A stretch of 7,447 nt of DNA from assembly GCA_030633365.1 (NCBI GenBank), contig DAOVSY010000142.1, forward strand, positions 1-7,447, in the 5' to 3' direction. The DNA is from Spirochaetaceae bacterium (GTDB lineage: Bacteria; Spirochaetota; Spirochaetia; B11-G9). Under the pieces are notes generated by a model, which did not search any database, was not told the DNA's origin, and worked only from the letters and a program-made list of their open reading frames with translations. Shown here piece after piece: positions 1 to 5,888 of the stretch. The position numbers were made by a program, and so were the translations under genes. The first letter of the stretch is position 1; each line of letters starts with the position of its first letter.

Positions 1-613
1 GGATGTTCCTGTTTTACAGACAATATTTTCACCTTTTCATTTTGCCCATCGTCTGACAAATAGAAGAATGATTGATGACTGGAAACAAGCTCCGGATATT
101 GTTATGGAAGGTTTACATGTAATTGCCCGGAATTTAATAAGTTTTGCAGAGTGCTGTATAGATGAAGCCGGGGTTGATGGGTTTTTCTTTGGAGCATTTG
201 GTTGTGAGAAAGATTGGATGAGTGAAGAACAATATAAAGAACTGGTTTCTCCTTCCGATCTTACTGTTTTAAAAGAACTTAAAAAGGCTGATATGGTTTT
301 TTTACACATTCATGGAGAAGCAGATTCATTTTTTAACCTTCTTAAAGATTATCCCTGTAATGCAATAAGCTGGGAAGATAAACTGGCTGGACCTACTCTT
401 GAAGAAGCAAGAAAAATAACTGATAAATGTCTTATAGGTGGAATAGATCATCTTAAAGCGAGATTTTGTAACCCTGAAGATATAGTTACAGAAGGAAAGA
501 ATGCTATTGCTTCTGTTCAGAGTAAAGGATTGATTTTAGCTCCTGGATGCACATTCCCTGATGATACCCCTAAGCAAAATATGCTTGCAATGAAAGATGC
601 TGTGGGGGCTTGA
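1..613 (+). CDS. URO-D-family protein (MtaA/HemE superfamily), 5'-truncated by window edge
   Basis: The first complete codon is at base 2 and the frame is open to TGA at 611-613, giving 203 visible residues; the true start lies upstream. The fold call rests on the C-terminal half of the uroporphyrinogen decarboxylase/cobalamin methyltransferase family: a FLHIHG strand (about 304-316), ISWEDK (near 365-382), LIGGIDH (near 431-451) and the closing LAPGCTFPDDTP stretch followed by a terminal helix. In MtaA/MtbA-type methyltransferases a His-X-Cys pair and a later Cys bind zinc. Here the equivalent positions read His (305-307), Ile, His (311-313) and Cys of APGC (548-550), so a variant metal site is possible. 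A general family role in methyl transfer or in an uncharacterised decarboxylase/lyase-like step is all that can be said. It overlaps the regulator gene by one base, so the two are probably co-transcribed. The family is confident; the reaction is unknown. Confidence 0.88.
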   Translation, partial: DVPVLQTIFSPFHFAHRLTNRRMIDDWKQAPDIVMEGLHVIARNLISFAECCIDEAGVDGFFFGAFGCEKDWMSEEQYKELVSPSDLTVLKELKKADMVFLHIHGEADSFFNLLKDYPCNAISWEDKLAGPTLEEARKITDKCLIGGIDHLKARFCNPEDIVTEGKNAIASVQSKGLILAPGCTFPDDTPKQNMLAMKDAVGA

Positions 614-1266
614 TGGATATTAAGAACCGAAGTTTGAAAGCTGTAATTTATGATAAAATTTTAAATAGAATTGTTAGTAATGAATTTGCGACTGATGATT
701 TACTGGTTGAGAGCCAGCTTGTAAAGATGTTTGATGTAAGCAGGGCCCCTGTAAGAGAAGCTTTGATTGAACTATGCAGTGCAAATATAATAAGAAATAT
801 TCCCAGAGCCGGATATCAGATAATTAGAATTTCAGAAAAGGATCTTAGAGATGGTTTGCAATTCAGACTAATGCTTGAAATTGAAGGTCTGAAACTTGGC
901 TTTCCTAAAATTACAAAAAATATTATTTCTGAGCTTCAAGCCCTTGCTCTGAAAAGTGATGAAGTAAGAAATCTTGGTCTGGAAACAGATGAAGTAAGTG
1001 AAAAAATGAAATTGAATAATCAGTTTCATATAGCTATAAACAGTATAGCCGGAAATAGTCTTACAACCAAAGCTTTGGATAACACACTGGATTTGCTTTG
1101 GAGAGGGCTTGTTCAGATAATGATACATGAAAATAAAACACCTGTTCCTGAAAGTACATATCATTCGGGAATTGTTAAAGCAATGGAAGCAGGTGATATT
1201 GATACAGCTATTAGCAATCTTACAGATGATATTATGGTTTTTAGCAGTATAGGTAATGGTTTTTAA
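613..1266 (+). CDS. GntR-family transcriptional regulator, FadR/FCD subfamily
   Basis: This 217-residue cytoplasmic DNA-binding protein has an N-terminal winged helix-turn-helix (about residues 8-72) with the hallmark VSRAPVREAL recognition-helix motif at 42-51. An all-helical FCD ligand domain follows (about 78-212). The ATG at 613 is preferred over the in-frame TTG at 610: it forms a TGATG overlap with the upstream stop and follows a GGGGG at 604-608. FCD proteins usually bind a metal with Asp-X3-His, His and a last His, and an organic acid or sugar acid sits beside it. Here the first ligand is Asn135 (Asp expected), His139 and His184 are kept, and the last position is Asp206 (His expected), so the metal site is altered. 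Placed directly before the transporter operon, it is the obvious candidate regulator of these genes, probably inducer-responsive. The effector is unknown. Confidence 0.93.
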   Translation: MDIKNRSLKAVIYDKILNRIVSNEFATDDLLVESQLVKMFDVSRAPVREALIELCSANIIRNIPRAGYQIIRISEKDLRDGLQFRLMLEIEGLKLGFPKITKNIISELQALALKSDEVRNLGLETDEVSEKMKLNNQFHIAINSIAGNSLTTKALDNTLDLLWRGLVQIMIHENKTPVPESTYHSGIVKAMEAGDIDTAISNLTDDIMVFSSIGNGF

Positions 1267-1277
1267 ATAGAATTTAG

Positions 1278-1291
1278 TGACATTTATGTCA
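1278..1291. promoter_or_regulatory. Perfect dyad TGACAT-TT-ATGTCA, candidate operator
   Basis: Six-base arms (1278-1283 and 1286-1291) are exact inverted repeats around TT, in the 59-base gap between the regulator and the binding-protein gene. An ATTTAAAT palindrome (1291-1298) adjoins it and two six-T runs follow (1301-1306, 1310-1315). GTGACA (1277-1282) resembles a -35 box and TTAAAT (1293-1298) a -10 box, but their spacing to each other is wrong, so I do not call a promoter with confidence. Size and position fit a GntR-type operator controlling the importer operon. It does not exactly match the FadR TGGT-N3-ACCA pattern, so assignment to the neighbouring regulator is inference. Confidence 0.5.
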
Positions 1292-1315
1292 TTTAAATAA
1301 TTTTTTATCTTTTTT

Positions 1316-1320
1316 GGAGG
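1316..1320 (+). promoter_or_regulatory. Shine-Dalgarno GGAGG of the binding-protein gene
   Basis: A full GGAGG lies five bases before ATG 1326. It decides the start, because an in-frame TTG at 1314 overlaps this site and would add four residues (MEVH) before the signal peptide. The strong site fits the high expression normal for binding proteins. Confidence 0.85.
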
Positions 1321-1325
1321 TTCAT

Positions 1326-2465
1326 ATGAAATTGAGAATCAGATTATTTGTTATTCTGATGTTAATGGGGCTTCTTATCATGCCTGTTTTTGGTGCAGGA
1401 AGTAAAGAAGAATCGGAAGATGATGGTTACATCTATCTTGCATTAACTGCACCCCTTACGGGTGATTATGCTGAATATGGTGGTAACTTTAAAAAGTCTG
1501 TAGAGATGGGAATTGATCTTATCAATGCTGATGGTGGTGTTCTTGGAAAAGAACTGAAAGTTATTATTGGTGATTCAAAAGGTGATCCCAAAGAGTCTGC
1601 AAATCTGGCTCAAAAGTTTACATCTGACAAAAGAATTGTTGCAGAAATTGGTGACTTTACCAGTACAAGTTGTCTTGCAGCTCAACCAATATATACAGAT
1701 GCAGGAATGGCACAACTGTCTCCTACATCAAGTCATCCGGATTTTGCAAAAGGTTCAAAATATAGTTTTGGTATAATTGGAACACAGGCTGGAGAAGGTC
1801 CATTTATGGCACAGATGACAAATGAACTTGGTTATAAAAAAGTTGCTGTACTGTACATAAATAATGACTGGGGAATTGTTACTGATAAATATTTTTCTGA
1901 TGCTTTAGGCGGATATGGTATTGAAGTTGTAGGAAGAGATTTCTATTTTGATGGTGAAAAGGACTTTACTGCTGTTCTTACTAAATTAAAAGATACTGCT
2001 CCTGATATGCTGTTTATTGCTTCTATGTACAATGATGGTGCTTTAATAAATAAGCAAATTGAAAAACTTGGATGGGACGTTGCTGTGCTTGGTCCAGGAT
2101 CACTCTATTCTCCAAAACTTGTAGAATTAGGTGGAGATTCTGTAGAAGGATTATATACCAATGTTGTATTTCACCCGGGTTCTCCAAAACCTGAGGTTCA
2201 GGCTTTTGTAAAAGAGTTTGAAGCCAGATATTCGCAAACTCCTAATATGTTTGCAGCTGTAGCATTTGATGCAATAAATATAATGGCTGATGCTATTGAA
2301 AGAGCTGGAACAACTGATCGTGGTGCAATTAGAGATGCACTTGCAGCTACTAAAAACTTTCCAAGTGTTACAGGTAAAATAACATTTACTGAAGTTGGTG
2401 ATGTTATGAAAGAGTATACCAGGGTTAGAGTTACAAATGGTGAGTTTAAGGTTTTTGTACCGTAA
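1326..2465 (+). CDS. HAAT-family ABC transporter substrate-binding protein (LivJ/LivK-like)
   Basis: This 379-residue exported protein would bind the ligand in the periplasm and deliver it to LivHM. A signal peptide is clear: MKLRIR, then a hydrophobic run to about residue 20, then VFG|AGSKEE, with likely signal peptidase I cleavage after Gly23. There is no lipobox Cys, so it should be soluble. The mature part is a type I periplasmic binding fold (Peripla_BP_6): ALTAPLTGDYAEYGG opening the first lobe (39-53), GDFTSTS (109-115) and SPTSSHPDF (132-140) near the cleft, AVLYINNDWG, and the C-terminal ITFTEVGDV strand. In LIVBP the segments matching 109-115 and 132-140 contact the amino-acid ligand. 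Here the second reads TSSH rather than the GATN of E. coli LIVBP, so the ligand may not be Leu/Ile/Val. It is followed by a strong hairpin that separates it from the permease genes. Confidence 0.93.
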   Translation: MKLRIRLFVILMLMGLLIMPVFGAGSKEESEDDGYIYLALTAPLTGDYAEYGGNFKKSVEMGIDLINADGGVLGKELKVIIGDSKGDPKESANLAQKFTSDKRIVAEIGDFTSTSCLAAQPIYTDAGMAQLSPTSSHPDFAKGSKYSFGIIGTQAGEGPFMAQMTNELGYKKVAVLYINNDWGIVTDKYFSDALGGYGIEVVGRDFYFDGEKDFTAVLTKLKDTAPDMLFIASMYNDGALINKQIEKLGWDVAVLGPGSLYSPKLVELGGDSVEGLYTNVVFHPGSPKPEVQAFVKEFEARYSQTPNMFAAVAFDAINIMADAIERAGTTDRGAIRDALAATKNFPSVTGKITFTEVGDVMKEYTRVRVTNGEFKVFVP

Positions 2466-2477
2466 ACTTAACTTAAT

Positions 2478-2505
2478 TTCAGGCATCCGATTTCGGATGC
2501 CTGAA
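2478..2505 (+). terminator. Strong intercistronic stem-loop after the binding-protein gene
   Basis: Two perfect 12-base arms (2478-2489 and 2494-2505) enclose the four-base loop ATTT, and pairing resumes for three bases after one mismatch. The stem has a GC-rich core (CAGGCATCCG). The following sequence AATTTATTATC is U-rich but has no clean U run. It begins 12 bases after the stop codon and lies 33 bases before livH. This fits partial termination or 3'-end protection that keeps binding-protein mRNA above permease mRNA, as is common in ABC importer operons. A full terminator would need a separate livH promoter, and I cannot identify a convincing one. Confidence 0.7.
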
Positions 2506-2538
2506 TTTATTATCAGGTGAGAAAGGAGAAAATTTCGA

Positions 2539-3405
2539 GTGTTTTTACAACAACTAATAAATGGAATTACTCAGGGGAGTCTTTTTGCTCTTCTGGCAAT
2601 ATCTTTTTCAATAATCTATGGAGTTTTAAAACTTGTTAATTTCGCAACAGGTTCATTATATATGATGGGTGCTTTTGCAGGGTTAATGGTTGTTAAATAT
2701 GTTACACCCAATATCTTTGTAGCCTTACTTGCAGGTGGTGCTATGGGATGGTTTTTGGGATTTGTAATTGAAAAGGTTGCAATAAAAGCTTTAAGAGGTG
2801 TAGCAAGAATTGCTTCATTGATCTGTACCATTGGATTTTCTATATTTTTAAATGAACTGGCTTCTGTTATATATGGAGCAGAAACACAGTCGATGCCTAG
2901 TTTTTATAATAATACTGCCTTTGTAATAGGGGACGTTAATGTTGTGTGGTATCAGATTTTCATGGTTGTAACAGCAGCTGTAATTTTATTATTTCTCCAG
3001 ATAATAATTTTTAAAACTAAATTAGGTCTGGCAATAAGAACTGTTTCTCTGGATTATAAGGTAGCAGGGTTGATGGGAATTAATGTTGATAAAACTATTT
3101 CCTATGCTTTTGCTCTTGGTGGAAGTACTGCTGGTATTGCCGGTGTCCTTGCTGCTGTCTACTATAATGCTGTAGTTCCAACTATGGGTAATATAGCAGG
3201 GCTAAAGTCGTTTTCAGCTGCTGTATTTGGAGGATTATCCTCAATCCCTGGAGCAATTCTTGGAGGATATCTGTTAGGAATAATTGAGAATCTGGGAGTC
3301 CAGGTTGTTGGTTCCGGATGGCGGGATATTATAGGGTTTGTTATCCTTGTTGGATTTCTTCTTTTTCGTCCAAGAGGAATTCTTGGTAAGAAGATTAATA
3401 TATAA
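2539..3405 (+). CDS. livH: HAAT ABC transporter permease, LivH type
   Basis: This 288-residue inner-membrane permease subunit would pair with LivM to form the translocation channel. The GTG start at 2539 is supported by the canonical LivH opening FLQQLINGITQGSLFALLA and by AGGAG at 2524-2528 (spacing 10, a little long). Hydrophobic segments run throughout, about eight in all. Family landmarks are LVNFATGSLYMMGAF (32-46), the cytoplasmic ATPase-contacting loop KLGLAIRTVS...AGLMGIN (161-182), SFSAAVFGGLSSIPGAILGG (224-243) and the closing FRPRGILGKK. The length is normal for LivH. It is the first gene after the hairpin and is followed by livM after a 19-base gap. The family is certain, but the transported compound is not: LivH-type permeases also serve urea, amide and other importers. 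Confidence 0.94.
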   Translation: MFLQQLINGITQGSLFALLAISFSIIYGVLKLVNFATGSLYMMGAFAGLMVVKYVTPNIFVALLAGGAMGWFLGFVIEKVAIKALRGVARIASLICTIGFSIFLNELASVIYGAETQSMPSFYNNTAFVIGDVNVVWYQIFMVVTAAVILLFLQIIIFKTKLGLAIRTVSLDYKVAGLMGINVDKTISYAFALGGSTAGIAGVLAAVYYNAVVPTMGNIAGLKSFSAAVFGGLSSIPGAILGGYLLGIIENLGVQVVGSGWRDIIGFVILVGFLLFRPRGILGKKINI

Positions 3406-3424
3406 GAATGGAGAATAATTAGTA

Positions 3425-4414
3425 ATGATTGGTCAGGATAATAAATTATCTAAATACAAATTACCCTTATTAATAGCTGCAGGAATTTTTGTACTTATTA
3501 TTCCAAATTTTTTAAACGGATATATGTTAAGAATTTCTATTTTAATTGGGATCTATATGGTTTTGGCTTCAAGCCTTAACATAATTATTGGTTTTACAGG
3601 AATGTTTTCTCTTGGACATGCAGCTTTTTATGGTATAGGTGCCTATGTTTCTGCCCTGTTAGCAACAAAACTGGGACTTTCTTTCTGGTTTTCTATGATA
3701 ATGGGTGGACTTGCTGCAGGTATTATGGGTGCATTTATTGGTCTTGCTACTTTAAGGCTAAGGGCAATATTCCTTGCATTTACAACTCTTGGTTTTGGTG
3801 AAATTGTAAGAATTATAATTTTAAACTGGATATCTGTAACCCGTGGTCCTATGGGAGTGACAGGGATCCCTGCTCCAAGATTATTTGGAAAAGCATTTAA
3901 TTCAGTTGCTTTTTATTATTGGGTACTTTTACTGGTAATAATAACACTTGTAGTAATAAGACGAATTTATAATTCAAGAATAGGCCGGGCTTTTGTAGCT
4001 ATCAGAGAAGATGAGCTGGCAGGGAAAAGTATGGGAATAAATATATTTGCTTTTAAAACCCTTGCATTTACCCTCGCCTGTTTTATTGCTGGTGTTGCAG
4101 GAGCCACTTATGCTCATTTTGCAAGGTATATAAGCGCAGATCAGTTTGCCGGTCCTGAATCATTTATAATTTTAACCATGGTTGCGTTAGGTGGAACAGG
4201 ATCTCTTATTGGCCCGTTAATTGGAGCATTTATTCTTGTTCTAATACCAGAGGCTTTTCGCTTTCTTGCAGAATTTAGAATGGTTCTCTATGGAGCAATT
4301 CTTATATCTGTAATTGTTCTTCGGCCTGGTGGGATAGTTGGTGTAAAAGGAATATTTGAAAGATCCGAACCACTTTTTAAGAAAAAAAAGAAACCTTCGG
4401 AGGTTTCAAAATGA
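3425..4414 (+). CDS. livM: HAAT ABC transporter permease, LivM type
   Basis: This 329-residue inner-membrane partner of LivH starts at ATG 3425, with GGAG (3410-3413) 11 bases upstream. A short charged N-terminus precedes a first helix at about 13-30. The diagnostic motif GFTGMFSLGHAAFYGIGAY spans 56-74, TRGPMGVTGIP 139-149, the EAA-like coupling loop RIGRAFVAIREDELAGKSMG 185-204, and GGTGSLIGPLIGA 256-268 near the end. The C-terminus carries five consecutive lysines (319-323) encoded by an A-rich tract that contains an in-frame A_AAA_AAG heptamer. The stop overlaps the livG start as ATGA. Length and motifs are normal for LivM. The C-terminal lysine tail lies after the last helix and should be cytoplasmic. 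Confidence 0.94.
   Translation: MIGQDNKLSKYKLPLLIAAGIFVLIIPNFLNGYMLRISILIGIYMVLASSLNIIIGFTGMFSLGHAAFYGIGAYVSALLATKLGLSFWFSMIMGGLAAGIMGAFIGLATLRLRAIFLAFTTLGFGEIVRIIILNWISVTRGPMGVTGIPAPRLFGKAFNSVAFYYWVLLLVIITLVVIRRIYNSRIGRAFVAIREDELAGKSMGINIFAFKTLAFTLACFIAGVAGATYAHFARYISADQFAGPESFIILTMVALGGTGSLIGPLIGAFILVLIPEAFRFLAEFRMVLYGAILISVIVLRPGGIVGVKGIFERSEPLFKKKKKPSEVSK
4384..4390 (+). other. Candidate -1 frameshift site A_AAA_AAG at the livM end
   Basis: In the livM frame the codons are AAA (4382-4384), AAA (4385-4387) and AAG (4388-4390), so the heptamer sits exactly in the A_AAA_AAG phase used by E. coli dnaX. It is part of an eight-A run (4382-4389) that could also allow transcriptional slippage. 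After a -1 shift the reading is Glu-Thr-Phe-Gly-Gly-Phe-Lys and then the livG ATG at 4411 in the same frame, with no stop, giving a predicted 583-residue LivM-LivG fusion. The site is read directly from the sequence; that it is used is conjecture. Confidence 0.35.
4390..4407 (+). promoter_or_regulatory. livG: Hairpin over the livG Shine-Dalgarno
   Basis: Seven-base arms GAAACCT (4390-4396) and AGGTTTC (4401-4407) pair perfectly around the loop TCGG. The livG Shine-Dalgarno GGAGG (4399-4403) spans the loop and the 3' arm, so the hairpin would partly hide it. Ribosomes finishing livM would melt the hairpin, coupling livG translation to livM. The hairpin starts at the last base of the A_AAA_AAG heptamer, which is closer than a typical frameshift stimulator. 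Confidence 0.45.
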
Positions 4415-5175
4415 TGATGAAAATAAAAAAGGTTACAAAAGCCTTTGGCGGACTTATTGCTGTAAATAATATAGATATGGAAATTGAAGAAGGAACAATA
4501 CATGCTGTAATTGGTCCAAATGGAGCTGGGAAAACTACCTTTTTTAACGGAATAACAGGAATTAGTCCAATGGATTCCGGTGAAATTATATTTGAAGGAG
4601 AAGACATACAAAACCTTTCAACCCATGTTATTGCTAAAAAGGGTATCTCCAGAACATTTCAGAACATTAGGTTATTTCCATATATGACAGCTTTAGAGAA
4701 TGTAAAAGTAGGTACTCATACTTTGACAAAATCATTTGTCTGGGATGCTGTATTTAGAACTTCCCGGTTTAAAAGAGAAGAAAAAGATACAGAAGATTTT
4801 TGTCTTAATCTTCTTGAATCAACAGGATTGATTAATGAAAAAGATTTTAGAGCTAAAAATTTACCTTATGGAGCTCAAAGAAAACTGGAAATTGCCCGGG
4901 CTCTAGCAAGTAAACCTAAAATATTACTTCTTGATGAACCTGCAGCTGGTATGAACGATACGGAAACAGCAGACCTTGTAAAATTTATTTTAAAATTAAA
5001 AGATAGTGGTCTTACTATAATATTGATTGAGCATGATATGAAATTGATTATGAGTATTGCAGATATAATATCAGTAATTGATCATGGAGTAAAAATTGCT
5101 GAAGGTACTACAACAGAAATTCAGAATAATGAAAAAGTTATTGAAGCATATTTAGGAAAAAGGAGAGCAGTGTAG
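4411..5175 (+). CDS. livG: HAAT ABC transporter ATPase, LivG type
   Basis: This 254-residue cytoplasmic ATPase powers import by docking on LivH/LivM. Three in-frame ATGs follow one another (4411, 4414, 4417). The first is preferred because GGAGG at 4399-4403 lies seven bases before it and it gives the ATGA overlap with livM. Motifs in order are Walker A GPNGAGKTT (35-43), Q-loop TFQN (82-85, Gln84), signature LPYGAQRKLEIARAL (151-165), Walker B ILLLDEP with Asp175-Glu176, and the switch His208 in IEHDMKL. The signature lacks the SGG of most ABC proteins, which is normal for LivG. The C-terminal VIEAYLG is the typical branched-chain-transporter ATPase ending. The catalytic residues are complete, so it should be active. 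Its stop overlaps the livF start by one base (TAGTG). Confidence 0.95.
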   Translation: MMMKIKKVTKAFGGLIAVNNIDMEIEEGTIHAVIGPNGAGKTTFFNGITGISPMDSGEIIFEGEDIQNLSTHVIAKKGISRTFQNIRLFPYMTALENVKVGTHTLTKSFVWDAVFRTSRFKREEKDTEDFCLNLLESTGLINEKDFRAKNLPYGAQRKLEIARALASKPKILLLDEPAAGMNDTETADLVKFILKLKDSGLTIILIEHDMKLIMSIADIISVIDHGVKIAEGTTTEIQNNEKVIEAYLGKRRAV

Positions 5176-5888
5176 TGGTACAACTTGAAGTTAATAATCT
5201 AGCTGTTCAATATGGAGAGATAAAGGCTCTGAAAGGCATTTCATTTAAAGTAGAACAAGGAGATTTTGTAACTTTAATTGGGGCAAATGGAGCAGGGAAA
5301 ACTACTTTACTTAATGCTTTGACAGGAGTTGTTAAATCCTCAAAAGGTGAAATTATTTTTAAAGGAAAAAATATAACCAGTATGAGGTCTGATAATATTG
5401 TTCGTTTGGGTATATCTCATGTTCCTGAAGGAAGAAAAATATTTTCTGAATTGACAACCGAAGAAAACCTGTTTGTAGGTGCATATATCATTAACGATAA
5501 GGATGTTGTAAAGAAGAATCTGGATCTGGTATATTCTTTATTTCCATTATTGGAGGAGCGGAAAAAACAAATAGGGGGAACTCTTTCTGGTGGTGAACAA
5601 CAGATGCTTGCAATTGGAAGAGGGCTTATGTCCAATCCGGATATTCTTTTTCTGGACGAACCCAGCCTGGGATTGGCTCCAATTATTATTGAAAATATTT
5701 TTGAATATATTAAAGAAATTAATAAACAGGGAACAACTATTTTCCTGGTGGAACAAAATGCAAATATGGCTTTACAGTTTGCAAACTATGGTTATGTCCT
5801 TGAAACAGGAAATATTATTATTCATGATAATTCTAAAAATCTTATTGATAATGATATTGTTAGAAAGGCATATCTGGGAGGCACATGA
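5175..5888 (+). CDS. livF: HAAT ABC transporter ATPase, LivF type
   Basis: This 237-residue second ATPase forms the nucleotide-binding pair with LivG. The GTG start at 5175 overlaps the livG stop, with GGAG at 5162-5165 nine bases upstream, and gives the usual short LivF N-terminus before NNLAVQYGEIKALKGI. Motifs are Walker A GANGAGKTT (36-44), HVPEGRKIFSELTTEENL (82-99), a canonical signature LSGGEQQML (137-145), and Walker B ILFLDEP with Asp161-Glu162. The switch position reads LVEQNAN (191-197), with Gln194 where many ABC ATPases have His; this is a LivF family trait, not damage. The C-terminus RKAYLGG matches the family. All key residues are present and the length is normal. The stop overlaps the kinase ATG (ATGA). 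Confidence 0.95.
   Translation: MVQLEVNNLAVQYGEIKALKGISFKVEQGDFVTLIGANGAGKTTLLNALTGVVKSSKGEIIFKGKNITSMRSDNIVRLGISHVPEGRKIFSELTTEENLFVGAYIINDKDVVKKNLDLVYSLFPLLEERKKQIGGTLSGGEQQMLAIGRGLMSNPDILFLDEPSLGLAPIIIENIFEYIKEINKQGTTIFLVEQNANMALQFANYGYVLETGNIIIHDNSKNLIDNDIVRKAYLGGT

Noticed and set aside
610..612. TTG 610 as regulator start
   Set aside because: ATG 613 directly follows, has normal spacing to GGGGG and gives the TGATG coupling overlap.
1278..1315. Rho-independent terminator for the regulator gene (dyad followed by T runs)
   Set aside because: As RNA the stem is only five pairs with two GC pairs, and about ten bases separate it from the first T run; a DNA operator is the simpler reading.
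2151..2486. Reverse-strand open frame of 111 codons opposite the binding-protein 3' end
   Set aside because: It is low-complexity (Cys/Ser/Ile/Asn-rich) with no motif, and opposite a well-supported gene.
4288..4611. Reverse-strand open frame of 107 codons across the livM-livG junction
   Set aside because: It lies opposite two strongly conserved genes, shows no recognisable protein motif and is Phe/Ser/Tyr/Lys-rich as expected for the complement of A-rich coding DNA.
4861..4878. Degenerate ABC signature LPYGAQ in LivG as a sign of inactivation
   Set aside because: E. coli LivG has LAYGQQ at this position; lack of SGG is normal for the family, and Walker A, Walker B and His208 are intact.
5754..5759. 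Missing switch histidine in LivF (Gln194)
   Set aside because: The VEQNA form is the usual LivF sequence and not a mutation specific to this genome.
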